From a virus, in the IMG/VR virus record IMGVR_UViG_3300042569_002692, positions 1 through 38,416 of that record: a DNA stretch of 38,416 nucleotides. One strand, written 5' to 3'. Shown in pieces: positions 14,140 to 21,302 of this stretch. The stretch's first letter is position 1. The number at the start of each line of letters is the position of its first letter. The notes under the pieces were generated by a model. That model was not told the origin of the DNA. It worked only from the letters and a program-made list of their open reading frames with translations, and made no database searches. Position numbers and translations under genes: made by a program.

Positions 14140-14321
14140 GCCGCCACCCCATCATCCGACGGATGGCGCACGACCTGCAAAAACAAGTGCGCGACACGCT
14201 CGGCGCCCAGGAGACCGACATCCTCAAGCAGATCACCGAGGAGCTCCAAGAGAGCCGCGAGACCGGCGAACCCGTCACCATGGAAATTACCATCACCCTG
14301 CAAATCCACCCCAACCCATGA
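14136..14321 (+). CDS. Small protein (61 aa)
   Basis: The N-terminal two thirds is a charged helix (RMAHDLQKQVRDTLGAQETDILKQITEELQ) and the end is a hydrophobic strand (TMEITITLQIHP). It overlaps the preceding and following genes through ATGA. No family recognised. Confidence 0.55.
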   Translation: MSRHPIIRRMAHDLQKQVRDTLGAQETDILKQITEELQESRETGEPVTMEITITLQIHPNP

Positions 14322-14521
14322 CCTCCGAAGCAATCGAAAGAATCTGGCTCGCCCGCGAGCGCCAGTTGTCGGCAGCATTGGATGCCGCAAACGCAGAGCT
14401 GAAATTGTGGCGGGAGGGCGGAGTGACCGAGGAGCTTCTCCGCAAGAACAACGGGTTCATCCGCCTTGGAAAAGGCTGCGCCATTGTGCGAGCCAATGAG
14501 GTGGAAGGAGGCGCGCAATGA
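14318..14521 (+). CDS. Small protein (67 aa) ending in EGGAQ
   Basis: A helical N-terminus (ERIWLARERQLSAALDAANAELKLWREGG) is followed by a short hydrophobic segment. The last codons (VEGGAQ) spell the GGAAGGAGG ribosome site of the next gene. The two genes after it end the same way. Unknown function, but the junction shows tight translational coupling. Confidence 0.55.
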   Translation: MTSEAIERIWLARERQLSAALDAANAELKLWREGGVTEELLRKNNGFIRLGKGCAIVRANEVEGGAQ

Positions 14522-14829
14522 GCGACCAAGACACCGACGAATTCGACTTGATCGAGGTGGAGCTTATCCTAGAGCGAGCGGGGGTGATCCTGATGAAAGT
14601 CCCAAAAGGGTATAACGGGCCTTTGCCCGGCGTTTCCTGCGAACGGGCCACGCGCTTTCTCTATGCCCCCGCAGCTCAGGAGTTTTTCGGCACCGTTGGC
14701 GTGCTGTGGTATGTTGACAGTTTGAAGGCTTCTGTCTGGGGCGAGCCTATAAGAACCGGCGAGCCTGTTAGAACCGGCGAGCCTGTTTTCGACGCCCGCC
14801 AGTTGATTGAGGAAGGGGGCGCGCAATGA
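14518..14829 (+). CDS. Hypothetical protein (103 aa) with GEPVRT repeats
   Basis: It starts with an acidic segment (DQDTDEFDLIEVELILERAGVILMKVPKG), continues with a compact middle and then a tandem GEPIRTGEPVRTGEPV stretch encoded by 18-bp DNA repeats (14740-14786). The end, EEGGAQ, overlaps the ribosome site of the next gene. No family recognised. Confidence 0.55.
   Translation: MSDQDTDEFDLIEVELILERAGVILMKVPKGYNGPLPGVSCERATRFLYAPAAQEFFGTVGVLWYVDSLKASVWGEPIRTGEPVRTGEPVFDARQLIEEGGAQ
14740..14786 (+). repeat. 18-bp tandem repeat in the 103-aa gene
   Basis: Two full units (14740-14757, 14758-14775) and a partial third unit of GGCGAGCCTRTWAGAACC encode (G)EP(I/V)RT. The unit is a multiple of three, so copy-number change would keep the frame. 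Confidence 0.6.
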
Positions 14830-15251
14830 GCGAGGAGTTGACTCAAGCGAACGTCAGTAAAAGTTTTCGCGGGCGCATCCGCGGGAGCGAGGCAAGAAGA
14901 CACCCAGATTATATTTACAGGGTTGCGGAAGAACCCAGTTGGACCAAGTCACCTTGGTTGGAGGACCGCATTATTTATCCAGAGGGACGCCTCCCAAGGC
15001 CGGAGTTGCCGTATTTAAAGACAGTCGAACTTGCGGATTATTTAATCCAAGTGGGCAAAATGGATGCAACCGGGACGCAGACCATCGAAGTTTTCCTGAC
15101 TCCGAACCCGCTTGCCTCGGCAACCGCGCCGCAGCTTGTTTTCCGGGTCCATTGCTCCGCTTGCGAGCGGATGGAAGAAAGCGCGCTTTTGGATTGGGTC
15201 TTGGGGGAAACATTTAAGCGGATGCTGCGCGAGGAAGGGGGCCAGCAATGA
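14826..15251 (+). CDS. Hypothetical protein (141 aa)
   Basis: It opens with a basic region (SFRGRIRGSEARRH) and has several aromatic/charged strands. A C-terminal helical part contains HCSACERMEESALLDWVLGE, with two cysteines that might bind metal. It ends in EEGGQQ, the third member of the series of genes with an embedded ribosome site at the 3' end. AT content is slightly higher than in neighbours. No family recognised. Confidence 0.55.
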   Translation: MSEELTQANVSKSFRGRIRGSEARRHPDYIYRVAEEPSWTKSPWLEDRIIYPEGRLPRPELPYLKTVELADYLIQVGKMDATGTQTIEVFLTPNPLASATAPQLVFRVHCSACERMEESALLDWVLGETFKRMLREEGGQQ

Positions 15252-15331
15252 GCCCGGAAACAATCGACTTGCTCACCATCCCGGCGGCTCTTTTGGCCTT
15301 GGCCTACTTGTTCGCCTTTCACGCCGACTAA
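15248..15331 (+). CDS. 27-aa membrane peptide
   Basis: The ATG overlaps the preceding TGA (ATGA) and follows GGAAGGGGG. It encodes SPETIDLLTIPAALLALAYLFAF with one membrane-spanning segment and a short tail. Because of its good ribosome site and coupling I treat it as a real small gene. The 115 bp after it (15332-15446) hold no gene or clear signal that I can see. Confidence 0.45.
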   Translation: MSPETIDLLTIPAALLALAYLFAFHAD

Positions 15332-15446
15332 CCCCTTTACCTCTGCGGGCAAAACGCCGGGCGCGTGCTCCCTACGAGCTGTGAAGCGCGTCTTCCGAGC
15401 CGACCGGCTTGGACGCAGAGACCCCTTTCCAAACAACACCAACACC

Positions 15447-15902
15447 ATGCCAAATCTCAACAAAGTCATGCTCATTGGGAACCTCACACGGGACCCTGAA
15501 CTTCGCCGCACGCCCCGCGGCACCGCCGTCACCCAGATCGGGCTGGCGGTCAATCGCTCGTGGAAAAACGACGCGGGCGAGCAACAGGAGGAAACCACGT
15601 TTGTGGACGTCGAGTTCTTCGGACGCACCGCCGAGGTTGCCAAGGAATACCTCGCCAAAGGCCGGAGCGTTTACGTCGAAGGCCGGCTCAAGCTGGATCA
15701 ATGGGACGACAAGGACACCGGCCAGAAACGCCAGAAAATGCGGGTCATCGGCGAGACGCTCCAGATGCTCGGGGGCAAACCGGCAAACGCGGGCGGTCAA
15801 GCCGCCCCGGCGCCCGCGCCTGGATCTGCGGCCCGTCCGGCAAGGCCCGCCTACAAGGCTCCACTCGACGAGCTAGACGACCAATCCGACATCCCGTTTT
15901 AA
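15447..15902 (+). CDS. ssb: Single-stranded DNA-binding protein
   Basis: This 151-residue protein begins NKVMLIGNLTRDPELRRTPRGT, the conserved OB-fold start of bacterial SSB. It continues with TFVDVEFFGRTAEVAKEYLAKG and VEGRLKLDQWDDKDTGQ, then a Pro/Ala-rich linker. It ends in the acidic tip DDQSDIPF that recruits replication and repair partners. It coats single-stranded DNA during replication and probably works with the helicase upstream. The canonical tip suggests it can use host partners. Start at ATG 15447. In-frame upstream codons do not match the family. Confidence 0.97.
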   Translation: MPNLNKVMLIGNLTRDPELRRTPRGTAVTQIGLAVNRSWKNDAGEQQEETTFVDVEFFGRTAEVAKEYLAKGRSVYVEGRLKLDQWDDKDTGQKRQKMRVIGETLQMLGGKPANAGGQAAPAPAPGSAARPARPAYKAPLDELDDQSDIPF

Positions 15903-15903
15903 C

Positions 15904-16671
15904 ATGGAAACAACAATGATTTCACCCCTGGCAGTCAGAGAATTGCTGTTGAACAGCGGTTGGACGTATCACCCGGAACACAGGGTTTTCACCCAATGCC
16001 TCGACCTAGAACTGTCACCCAAGTTTTGGGACTCGGACCGGGCACTTCCGAGCGATGACTGCAACTTCGATCGGCTTGCCCGACACATGGGAATCCCGCG
16101 TGACACCCTCATCGAGGATCTCGAACAACGGACGCAGCGGATGCATGACGAGAAACTCGACCCCCAGAAAGCTACAAAAATCAATTCAGAGAAGATCATT
16201 TTCCCGGAAGCGCTCAATATCTGGATGGTGCGTCACGGATTTTCGTATGACGCCAATCAACTGACTTACTCAAGACGCACGCATGAGGGGAGACATTCGC
16301 AACTGCTGCGGGCGCTGCATGTTCCATTACCCGCTTCCGACCCATATTTCGTGAGGCTTGCAAACGATGTTGGGATGTCTCACGCGGAGCTAATGGATAT
16401 TCTCCACGAGTGGACGCAAGAGTTCCTCAAACACAACCCAGCGGCGGAGGAAAAGGAAAGTGCGCCCGACGAGATCGAGAGTGAAGCGGCCGCCGTCCCT
16501 CGCCTGCTAGGCGAGACACTCGCGGCATCGATTAGGGCTGGATTATGCTATGCCCAAGAATGCCGGCATGACGCAGACACCCGGCATGGACCGAATCCAT
16601 GGGCTGAGCAAATCGACTGCGACATCCGCATGATGAGGTGCGCTTTGAAAATGCTGCGATTCATAGCATGA
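15904..16671 (+). CDS. Hypothetical protein (255 aa) with two duplicated modules
   Basis: Two halves share a pattern: a short segment with an aromatic/Cys or Tyr-rich start, then FDRLARHMGIPRDTLIEDLEQRTQ in the first half and FVRLANDVGMSHAELMDILHEWTQ in the second. This indicates an internal duplication of a helical unit that may bind nucleic acid. The C-terminal part is helical with several Cys residues. ATG 15904 or 15916 could be used. AT content is somewhat higher than in the flanks. It sits between ssb and the zinc-ribbon gene, but no function can be named. Confidence 0.6.
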   Translation: METTMISPLAVRELLLNSGWTYHPEHRVFTQCLDLELSPKFWDSDRALPSDDCNFDRLARHMGIPRDTLIEDLEQRTQRMHDEKLDPQKATKINSEKIIFPEALNIWMVRHGFSYDANQLTYSRRTHEGRHSQLLRALHVPLPASDPYFVRLANDVGMSHAELMDILHEWTQEFLKHNPAAEEKESAPDEIESEAAAVPRLLGETLAASIRAGLCYAQECRHDADTRHGPNPWAEQIDCDIRMMRCALKMLRFIA

Positions 16672-16943
16672 ACACCTGTCCCACATGTTCCGGGCCGATC
16701 CGGCCCGGGCGCACCTACTGTTCAGCGGCGTGTTACAACCGCCGGGCCCCGGTCCAAATGGAATCCGTGGAGTGCCCCGAATGCCGCGGCCAGTTCCTCC
16801 GCAACAAGAAGAGGCCGACGGTTTACTGCTCGACCGCGTGCAGCATCGCCGCCGTCGCACGGATGAACAAGGGCCGCACGGCCAAGAAACTCCACCAACA
16901 AACAGTCGGACGCGGACGCGGCAGCGTGTTTGAACCCCTATGA
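16668..16943 (+). CDS. Double zinc-ribbon protein (91 aa)
   Basis: Two metal-binding sets are visible: C4, C7, C18, C22 and C36, C39, C54, C58 (CPTC, YCSAAC, CPEC, YCSTAC). The C-terminus is basic (MNKGRTAKKLHQQTVGRGRG). The protein overlaps the large terminase gene by ATGA and lies directly upstream of it. It could bind DNA as a packaging or late-expression factor, but it does not resemble known small terminases. The start at 16668 is favoured by the overlap with the upstream stop. Confidence 0.7.
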   Translation: MNTCPTCSGPIRPGRTYCSAACYNRRAPVQMESVECPECRGQFLRNKKRPTVYCSTACSIAAVARMNKGRTAKKLHQQTVGRGRGSVFEPL

Positions 16944-18652
16944 TCCCGCCCTTTAAACCTCACCCCATGGTGCCCATCCCGGCAGAGGCCGAGATCGACG
17001 CGCTCATCAAACGCGTCGGCATCGACCGGGCCGCCGTGATGCTGGCCGAATACGAGGCCACCCGGTTGGAGCGGATCCGCAAATCCGTCGAGGACCCGTT
17101 CCATCACGGCTTTGTCATCGAGCCTTCTTGGCGGGACGCCGACCGGCTCCTGTCCGAGGGGGCCGGGTTGCTGTGCATCTTCGGCGGGAACCGCGCAGGC
17201 AAGACCGAGTATTGCGTGCGCAAAGCCGTGCAGACGTTGGTGAACGGATTCGACAAGCGGGTGCTCATCCTTCACGAGGCCGAGCCCACCAGCATCGAGC
17301 TCCATCACAAGGGCGTTTACAAATATCTCCCCAACGAATGGCGCGGGCTCAAGCGGTCTCAGACGGCGAACATCAAATATGACGACAAGAACGGCTTCTC
17401 GAACAACAAGTTCACCACCCCCAACGGCGGGGTGTGCATGTTCGGGTGTTACTACCAGGACCCGCGCATTTACGAGGGGCTCGCGTTCGATCTCATCATC
17501 GGGGACGAGAACATGCCGCTGCGCTGGTTGGAAGGGCTCAAGCGCGGGTTGGCCGACCGGAACGGGAAATTCCTCTGGCCCTACACCGCGATTGACGGGA
17601 TGACGCCCGCGATCAAGGACGTGACAGCCGGGGCCGTCACGATGCAGAGTCTGCCGGTCGATCCCGCCGTGTTGTCGCCGGAAGAGATCCACGTCGAGGA
17701 CTGTCCGCCGGGCCACATGCCCTACATTCAAAAAGGCGCGGGCGCGAACAACTGGATCATCTACTTCCATTCCAAGCTCAATCCGTTCTGCAACTACACG
17801 CGCCTGGTCCAGGACTACGGGCACAAGGAGAAGGTCGTGCGGGAACGCCGGTTCTACGGGTATGCGCGGAACACGATCCGCACGACGTTCCCCAAATTCG
17901 GCGCGCACAACATCATCGACGAACGGCTCGTCCCGCAGAAGGATGTGAGCCGCTACTTGATCCTCGACCCCGCGGGGGCCCGGAACTTCTTCCTGATCTG
18001 GGTGGCGGTGGACAACGCCGGGCGGCACTTCGTTTATCGGGAATGGCCGGACATGCCCAGGCACGGCGAATGGGCGTTGCCCAGCGAGGATTCGCGGAAA
18101 TGGGACGGCGCGCCCGGTCCGGCTCAGCCCGCGCTCGGGCACGGGGTGAAGGAATACAAGCGGCTCATCCTGGAGGAGGAAGGCAACCGCTGGACGGGCA
18201 CGGCGTGGGACGAGAAAGGCGAATGGATCGACACCCGATACATCGATCCCCGGTCTGGCTCCGCGCAATCGGTGGCGGAAGACAGCGGCGGCACCTCGCT
18301 GATCGACCGGTTCGCCGATGAGCAGACCGACGCGAAGGGCGCGGTGGACGGGCCCGCGCTGTATTTCCTCCCGGCTCCAGGCTTGCGGGAGGAGGAGGGA
18401 CTGGCGGCGATCAACAGCCTCCTGGACTTCGACCGAACGGCGCCCATCACGGCGCTGGTGAACGAGCCCAAGCTCTACGTGTCGCGCCGGTGCGCGAACG
18501 TGATCTGGGCGATGCAGAACTACACAGGGCACGACGGCGAGAAAGCCGCGTGCAAAGACCCGATCGATTGCCTGCGCTACATGGCGACGGCCGATCTTCA
18601 ACACACCCCGGCAGATCAACTCAAAGGCTTCGGTTCCCGAGGCTCGTACTGA
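16940..18652 (+). CDS. terL: Terminase large subunit
   Basis: This 570-residue protein has the two TerL domains. The ATPase has Walker A GGNRAGKT (82-89) and Walker B LIIGDE (D189, E190). The RNase H-like nuclease has YLILDPAG (D343) and a late acidic residue in KDPIDCLRYM. TerL pumps DNA into the procapsid and cuts concatemers, docking on the portal. The length and motif spacing fit podovirus terminases. Next comes a run of small genes rather than the portal gene, which is about 9.3 kb downstream. Confidence 0.96.
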   Translation: MIPPFKPHPMVPIPAEAEIDALIKRVGIDRAAVMLAEYEATRLERIRKSVEDPFHHGFVIEPSWRDADRLLSEGAGLLCIFGGNRAGKTEYCVRKAVQTLVNGFDKRVLILHEAEPTSIELHHKGVYKYLPNEWRGLKRSQTANIKYDDKNGFSNNKFTTPNGGVCMFGCYYQDPRIYEGLAFDLIIGDENMPLRWLEGLKRGLADRNGKFLWPYTAIDGMTPAIKDVTAGAVTMQSLPVDPAVLSPEEIHVEDCPPGHMPYIQKGAGANNWIIYFHSKLNPFCNYTRLVQDYGHKEKVVRERRFYGYARNTIRTTFPKFGAHNIIDERLVPQKDVSRYLILDPAGARNFFLIWVAVDNAGRHFVYREWPDMPRHGEWALPSEDSRKWDGAPGPAQPALGHGVKEYKRLILEEEGNRWTGTAWDEKGEWIDTRYIDPRSGSAQSVAEDSGGTSLIDRFADEQTDAKGAVDGPALYFLPAPGLREEEGLAAINSLLDFDRTAPITALVNEPKLYVSRRCANVIWAMQNYTGHDGEKAACKDPIDCLRYMATADLQHTPADQLKGFGSRGSY

Positions 18653-18655
18653 AAA

Positions 18656-18853
18656 ATGAACACACCCGAACTCATGCGCCGGCGCGACGTCATCGCGCTG
18701 ATGGAACGCTCCGGATTCCCCAATGCGGAGTATGTGATCGAACGCCTGATCGCCACCGGGGCGTTGCCTCGCAAAACATTGCCCATCCCCGGCACCCGCG
18801 GATGGTATCTCAAAACCGACGTTCTGCGCGTTCTTGGAATCAACCCACAATGA
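18656..18853 (+). CDS. Small winged-helix DNA-binding protein (65 aa)
   Basis: The sequence MRRRDVIALMERSGFPN, then VIERLIATGALPRK, then TRGWYLKTDVLRVLG fits a MerR/excisionase-like fold. It is the second such protein after 9165-9368. It follows terL by three bases and overlaps the next gene by ATGA. Possible roles are excisionase or late regulator. Position argues for the latter. Confidence 0.65.
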   Translation: MNTPELMRRRDVIALMERSGFPNAEYVIERLIATGALPRKTLPIPGTRGWYLKTDVLRVLGINPQ

Positions 18854-19215
18854 AAACAACCACCCGTAAAAAACCCATGCGTAAACCCGGGACCAAACCC
18901 GGGACCAAACCCGGCCGGCCGGTGATCCGGCTGACCGGCGAACAGCGGCTCTCGGATGAGGAACTCCACGATGCGCTCTGCCAACTGCACGAGGGGCATC
19001 CGGTGCTGCTCGCGGTGCGGCAGATCCTGACGGAACACGTTGAGAACGCCATGAGCCAGGTGAGCCGTCCGGAGCTGGCGGAGTCGCCCGGGGCGCTGGC
19101 GCACACGGCGGGCGGGTTGGAATGGCTGCGGTTTTTGGCGCAGGATTTCGAGGATGTGCGAGCGGGCCTGCGCGCCACCCGCCGCAGCGCGGCGCAACCG
19201 GAGGAGGGGGTATGA
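18850..19215 (+). CDS. Hypothetical protein (121 aa) with basic N-terminus
   Basis: The first 25 residues are basic with KPGTKPGTKPGRP repeats, typical of a DNA-contacting tail. The rest is helical (DEELHDALCQLHEGHPVLLAVRQIL, then GLEWLRFLAQDFEDVRAGL). It ends in PEEGV, whose codons form the ribosome site of the next gene. It may associate with DNA or virion assembly, but no family is recognised. Confidence 0.6.
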   Translation: MKTTTRKKPMRKPGTKPGTKPGRPVIRLTGEQRLSDEELHDALCQLHEGHPVLLAVRQILTEHVENAMSQVSRPELAESPGALAHTAGGLEWLRFLAQDFEDVRAGLRATRRSAAQPEEGV

Positions 19216-19216
19216 G
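19195..19216 (+). repeat. Intercistronic ribosome-site cassette, copy 1
   Basis: CAACCGGAGGAGGGGGTATG recurs at 19536-19557 and, with one change in the first bases, at 19874-19895. Each copy ends one gene with the codons for PEEGV and provides the Shine-Dalgarno sequence and ATG of the next. Confidence 0.8.
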
Positions 19217-19556
19217 CGTTTGGCTGCCGCTGATTAAACCCAGAAAATCCCGAGCCAAGTGGCGAAAGGTCAACAGCAAGCGAAACAGCTCGTGCGCGTT
19301 TCCTCTGGAGCGGCTCAACTGGTCGCACTGGTGGACGAACCCCATGAAAATCGATCTGCTTGACGAATACCAAGACGACTTTTCGACAACGCATCACCAC
19401 AGGGTGAAGAGTTACATGTATCTTCTGGTCGAGGCGGATGATGGAACGGTGCAGAGAGTGTATTGCAAACACGCCGATGTCCCTCGCGTTGGAGTGCGAA
19501 GGGGCACATTGTGCTGGCTCATCGACTGCACCGTGCAACCGGAGGAGGGGGTATGA
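19212..19556 (+). CDS. Hypothetical protein (114 aa)
   Basis: The N-terminus is basic (IKPRKSRAKWRKVNSKRNSS), followed by WSHWW and a beta-rich part (SYMYLLVEADDGTVQRVYCKHADVP). It may be a small nucleic-acid-binding or regulatory protein. It starts on the GGAGGAGGGGG cassette and ends with the same cassette. No family recognised. Confidence 0.55.
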   Translation: MSVWLPLIKPRKSRAKWRKVNSKRNSSCAFPLERLNWSHWWTNPMKIDLLDEYQDDFSTTHHHRVKSYMYLLVEADDGTVQRVYCKHADVPRVGVRRGTLCWLIDCTVQPEEGV

Positions 19557-19557
19557 G
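19536..19557 (+). repeat. Intercistronic ribosome-site cassette, copy 2
   Basis: Identical to 19195-19216, overlapping the end of one small gene and the start of the next. Confidence 0.8.
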
Positions 19558-19894
19558 CGAGGCCATCCCAGGCAGTGCCATTTCCGAGCTCACTGAGGAA
19601 AGCCTCCATGCCCTCTTGCAACGAGTGTATGAGCAGACAGAAGGCAGCCCCCTGTATGATCCGAAGGCAATAGCCGAGCTGGTCGCCGGGAGGGCGTTGC
19701 AGGACGCGGAGCGAGCTCGGACAGCAGCAGCCGTGGCCGCCGAGCGCGAGTGGTGCGCTAAGGTGGCAGACGGCGCACATGCAGCAACCAAGTGCGTGGA
19801 CGACTGGAACAACGGCTGGTCCGCTGCGGCGCTCCAGATCGCGCAGGCCATTCGCATGCGCGGCGGGCCTAACCACCCGGAGGAGGGGGTATGA
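19553..19894 (+). CDS. Hypothetical helical protein (113 aa)
   Basis: It is predominantly alpha-helical (LTEESLHALLQRVYEQTEG, then ALQDAERARTAAAVAAEREWCAKVADG), with a terminal WNNGWSAAALQIAQAIRM segment. It ends in PEEGV. It is the last gene before the hairpin and terminator that close the middle operon. Function unknown. Confidence 0.55.
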   Translation: MSEAIPGSAISELTEESLHALLQRVYEQTEGSPLYDPKAIAELVAGRALQDAERARTAAAVAAEREWCAKVADGAHAATKCVDDWNNGWSAAALQIAQAIRMRGGPNHPEEGV

Positions 19895-19895
19895 T
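19874..19895 (+). repeat. Intercistronic ribosome-site cassette, copy 3
   Basis: Third copy of the PEEGV/GGAGGAGGGGG junction. The ATG that follows opens only a 13-codon frame and lies within a stem-loop, so this copy appears to have lost its downstream gene. Confidence 0.75.
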
Positions 19896-19918
19896 CCCGA
19901 AACAGATTTCGGGATCAT
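19891..19918. other. Perfect 12-bp stem-loop after the third cassette
   Basis: ATGATCCCGAAA (19891-19902) pairs fully with 19907-19918 around the loop CAGA. No T-run follows. The stem traps an ATG with a strong ribosome site that would encode only 13 residues. It could be an mRNA-end or processing structure ahead of the terminator. Confidence 0.6.
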
Positions 19919-19970
19919 CCTCGCCGCCATGAGCTGACAAGGATTCCTTTACAACTGACCATTCCCGCCA

Positions 19971-20006
19971 AAGGCGCAGGGCTTTGATGCTCTGCGCCTT
20001 TTGTCG
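19971..20006 (+). terminator. Intrinsic terminator closing the middle operon
   Basis: A 12-bp stem (19971-19982 with 19989-20000, one G-T wobble), a 6-base loop and the tail TTGTCG preceded by CCTT make a good rightward terminator. It separates the terminase/small-gene block from the capsid block. Confidence 0.8.
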
Positions 20007-20198
20007 TTCCAGGGGCTAACGAGCATTGTTTTCCCGGTTTTCCGTTGTTCTCAGGGCGGCGGCTTGAAGGGGCCTCGGGCAATCCCCCATTGCTCCCCTC
20101 ATGCCGAAGTTTCTGCGCGCACTTCCCATTGCTTCCCGCCTTCACGGCCGGGTCGCCCCAAGCGCGTTGACCCACTCAACCCCTTGGAGGGTTTCTCC
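20007..20198 (+). promoter_or_regulatory. Leader region of the late operon
   Basis: This 192-bp non-coding stretch between the terminator and the scaffold gene should hold the late promoter. I see no clear sigma-70 hexamers. A pyrimidine-rich motif at 20030-20052 (TTTCCCG, G, TTTTCCGT) matches 19 of 23 bases at 30127-30149, which precedes another block of late genes. A GGAGG ribosome site lies 8 bases before the scaffold ATG. Confidence 0.4.
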
Positions 20199-21287
20199 AT
20201 GACCAACGATCTCATCGCTTTGCTCGACCCGCAGGAACGCGAGTTTCTCGGCCAGCAAACCACCGCAGCAAATCCGACTGATCCGACTGATCCGACCGAT
20301 CCGACCGATCCGACCGATCCGACCGATCCGACCGATCCGACCGATCCGACTGATCTTCAAGATCCGACCGATCCGACGGAGCAGCCCGATCCGACCGATC
20401 TTCAGGACCAAACCCCGGAAGCCGAGCCAGAACAGAAGGCCCAGCCCGAGGAGGAAGACGAAATCGCCGAGAACGATCCGCGCGCCATCGCCAAGATGCT
20501 CAAGCGGATCAACAAACTCACGGCCCGCGCTAAGACTGCCGAGGAGACCTCCGCGAAAGCGGTGTCCGATGCGGTGGCGGAACGCGAGGCCCGCATCGCC
20601 GAGCTGGAAGCCAAGCTCACCCAAACCACCCCGGCCTCTCCTGCCGAGGCGCCCGTGCCGACGTCTGCGGAAACCCCGCTGGCCCACGTCGAGAACGCCG
20701 CGCAACTCCAGGAAGAAATCGCCCGAGCCAAACGCATCCGCGCCTGGGCCATCACGCACTGGGACGGTGTCGACCCGGAAACGGGCGATCCCGTGGAAGT
20801 GCCCGACGGCAACGGCGGCACCCGAGTAGCCACGGCGGCGGAGATCCGCAGCCATTTCTCGCGGTGCGACGAGGTGCTCAGCGAACACGCCCCGGCGCGA
20901 GCGGAGTTTCTCCGGCAACGCACCGAACAAATCGAGCTGGCGCGCACGGAGTATCCGGCGCTCTTCGACACGAAGAGCGACGAACACCGGCTCTTCCAGC
21001 AAGTGCTCCAGGCGTTGCCCGAGATTCGGCGCTTCGCCGATCCCGAGGTGTTCGTGGGCGAATGGCTCGAAGGTCACCGGGCCCGGATGCAGCGCGGCGA
21101 AACGCCCAAGCCCACACCCATCAAACAACCCGAGCGCGCACCTGCTGCGCCGGTCACCAAAACGCCCGTGCCCAAAGTCGCCACCGACAAACTGGTGAGG
21201 ACCAAGGCCCTTGAAGAAGTGTTCCAGAGCGGCGGCAGCGCCGACGCGATCGAGCGGTTCTTCATGGCCACAGCGAGCCGGGCATAA
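20199..21287 (+). CDS. Scaffolding protein (probable)
   Basis: This acidic protein of 362 residues lies directly before the major capsid gene, the standard position of a scaffold. After a short start (TNDLIALLDPQEREFLGQQ) comes a run of nine PTD triplets and related DPTDLQD units. A charged coiled coil follows (ENDPRAIAKMLKRINKLTARAKTAEE, then AEREARIAELEAKL), then a mixed C-terminal region ending with a short helical segment. The composition and length fit podovirus scaffolds, which guide capsid assembly and leave before or during packaging. There is no sequence motif for a scaffold, so the call rests on position and character. Start at ATG 20199 with GGAGG upstream. Confidence 0.75.
   Translation: MTNDLIALLDPQEREFLGQQTTAANPTDPTDPTDPTDPTDPTDPTDPTDPTDLQDPTDPTEQPDPTDLQDQTPEAEPEQKAQPEEEDEIAENDPRAIAKMLKRINKLTARAKTAEETSAKAVSDAVAEREARIAELEAKLTQTTPASPAEAPVPTSAETPLAHVENAAQLQEEIARAKRIRAWAITHWDGVDPETGDPVEVPDGNGGTRVATAAEIRSHFSRCDEVLSEHAPARAEFLRQRTEQIELARTEYPALFDTKSDEHRLFQQVLQALPEIRRFADPEVFVGEWLEGHRARMQRGETPKPTPIKQPERAPAAPVTKTPVPKVATDKLVRTKALEEVFQSGGSADAIERFFMATASRA
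20274..20354 (+). repeat. Nine tandem 9-bp units (PTD repeat)
   Basis: Nine copies of CCGACYGAT encode PTD. Further degenerate units follow to about 20400. The same 9-bp unit occurs in the giant ejection gene (about 48-92). Frame is kept by any change in copy number. Confidence 0.9.
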
Positions 21288-21302
21288 CCAGACCCTGTTT
21301 CT

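Noticed and set aside
16823-19345. 840-codon minus-strand open frame opposite terminase
   Set aside because: Arg/His/Pro/Val-rich shadow of a GC-rich plus-strand gene with clear TerL motifs.
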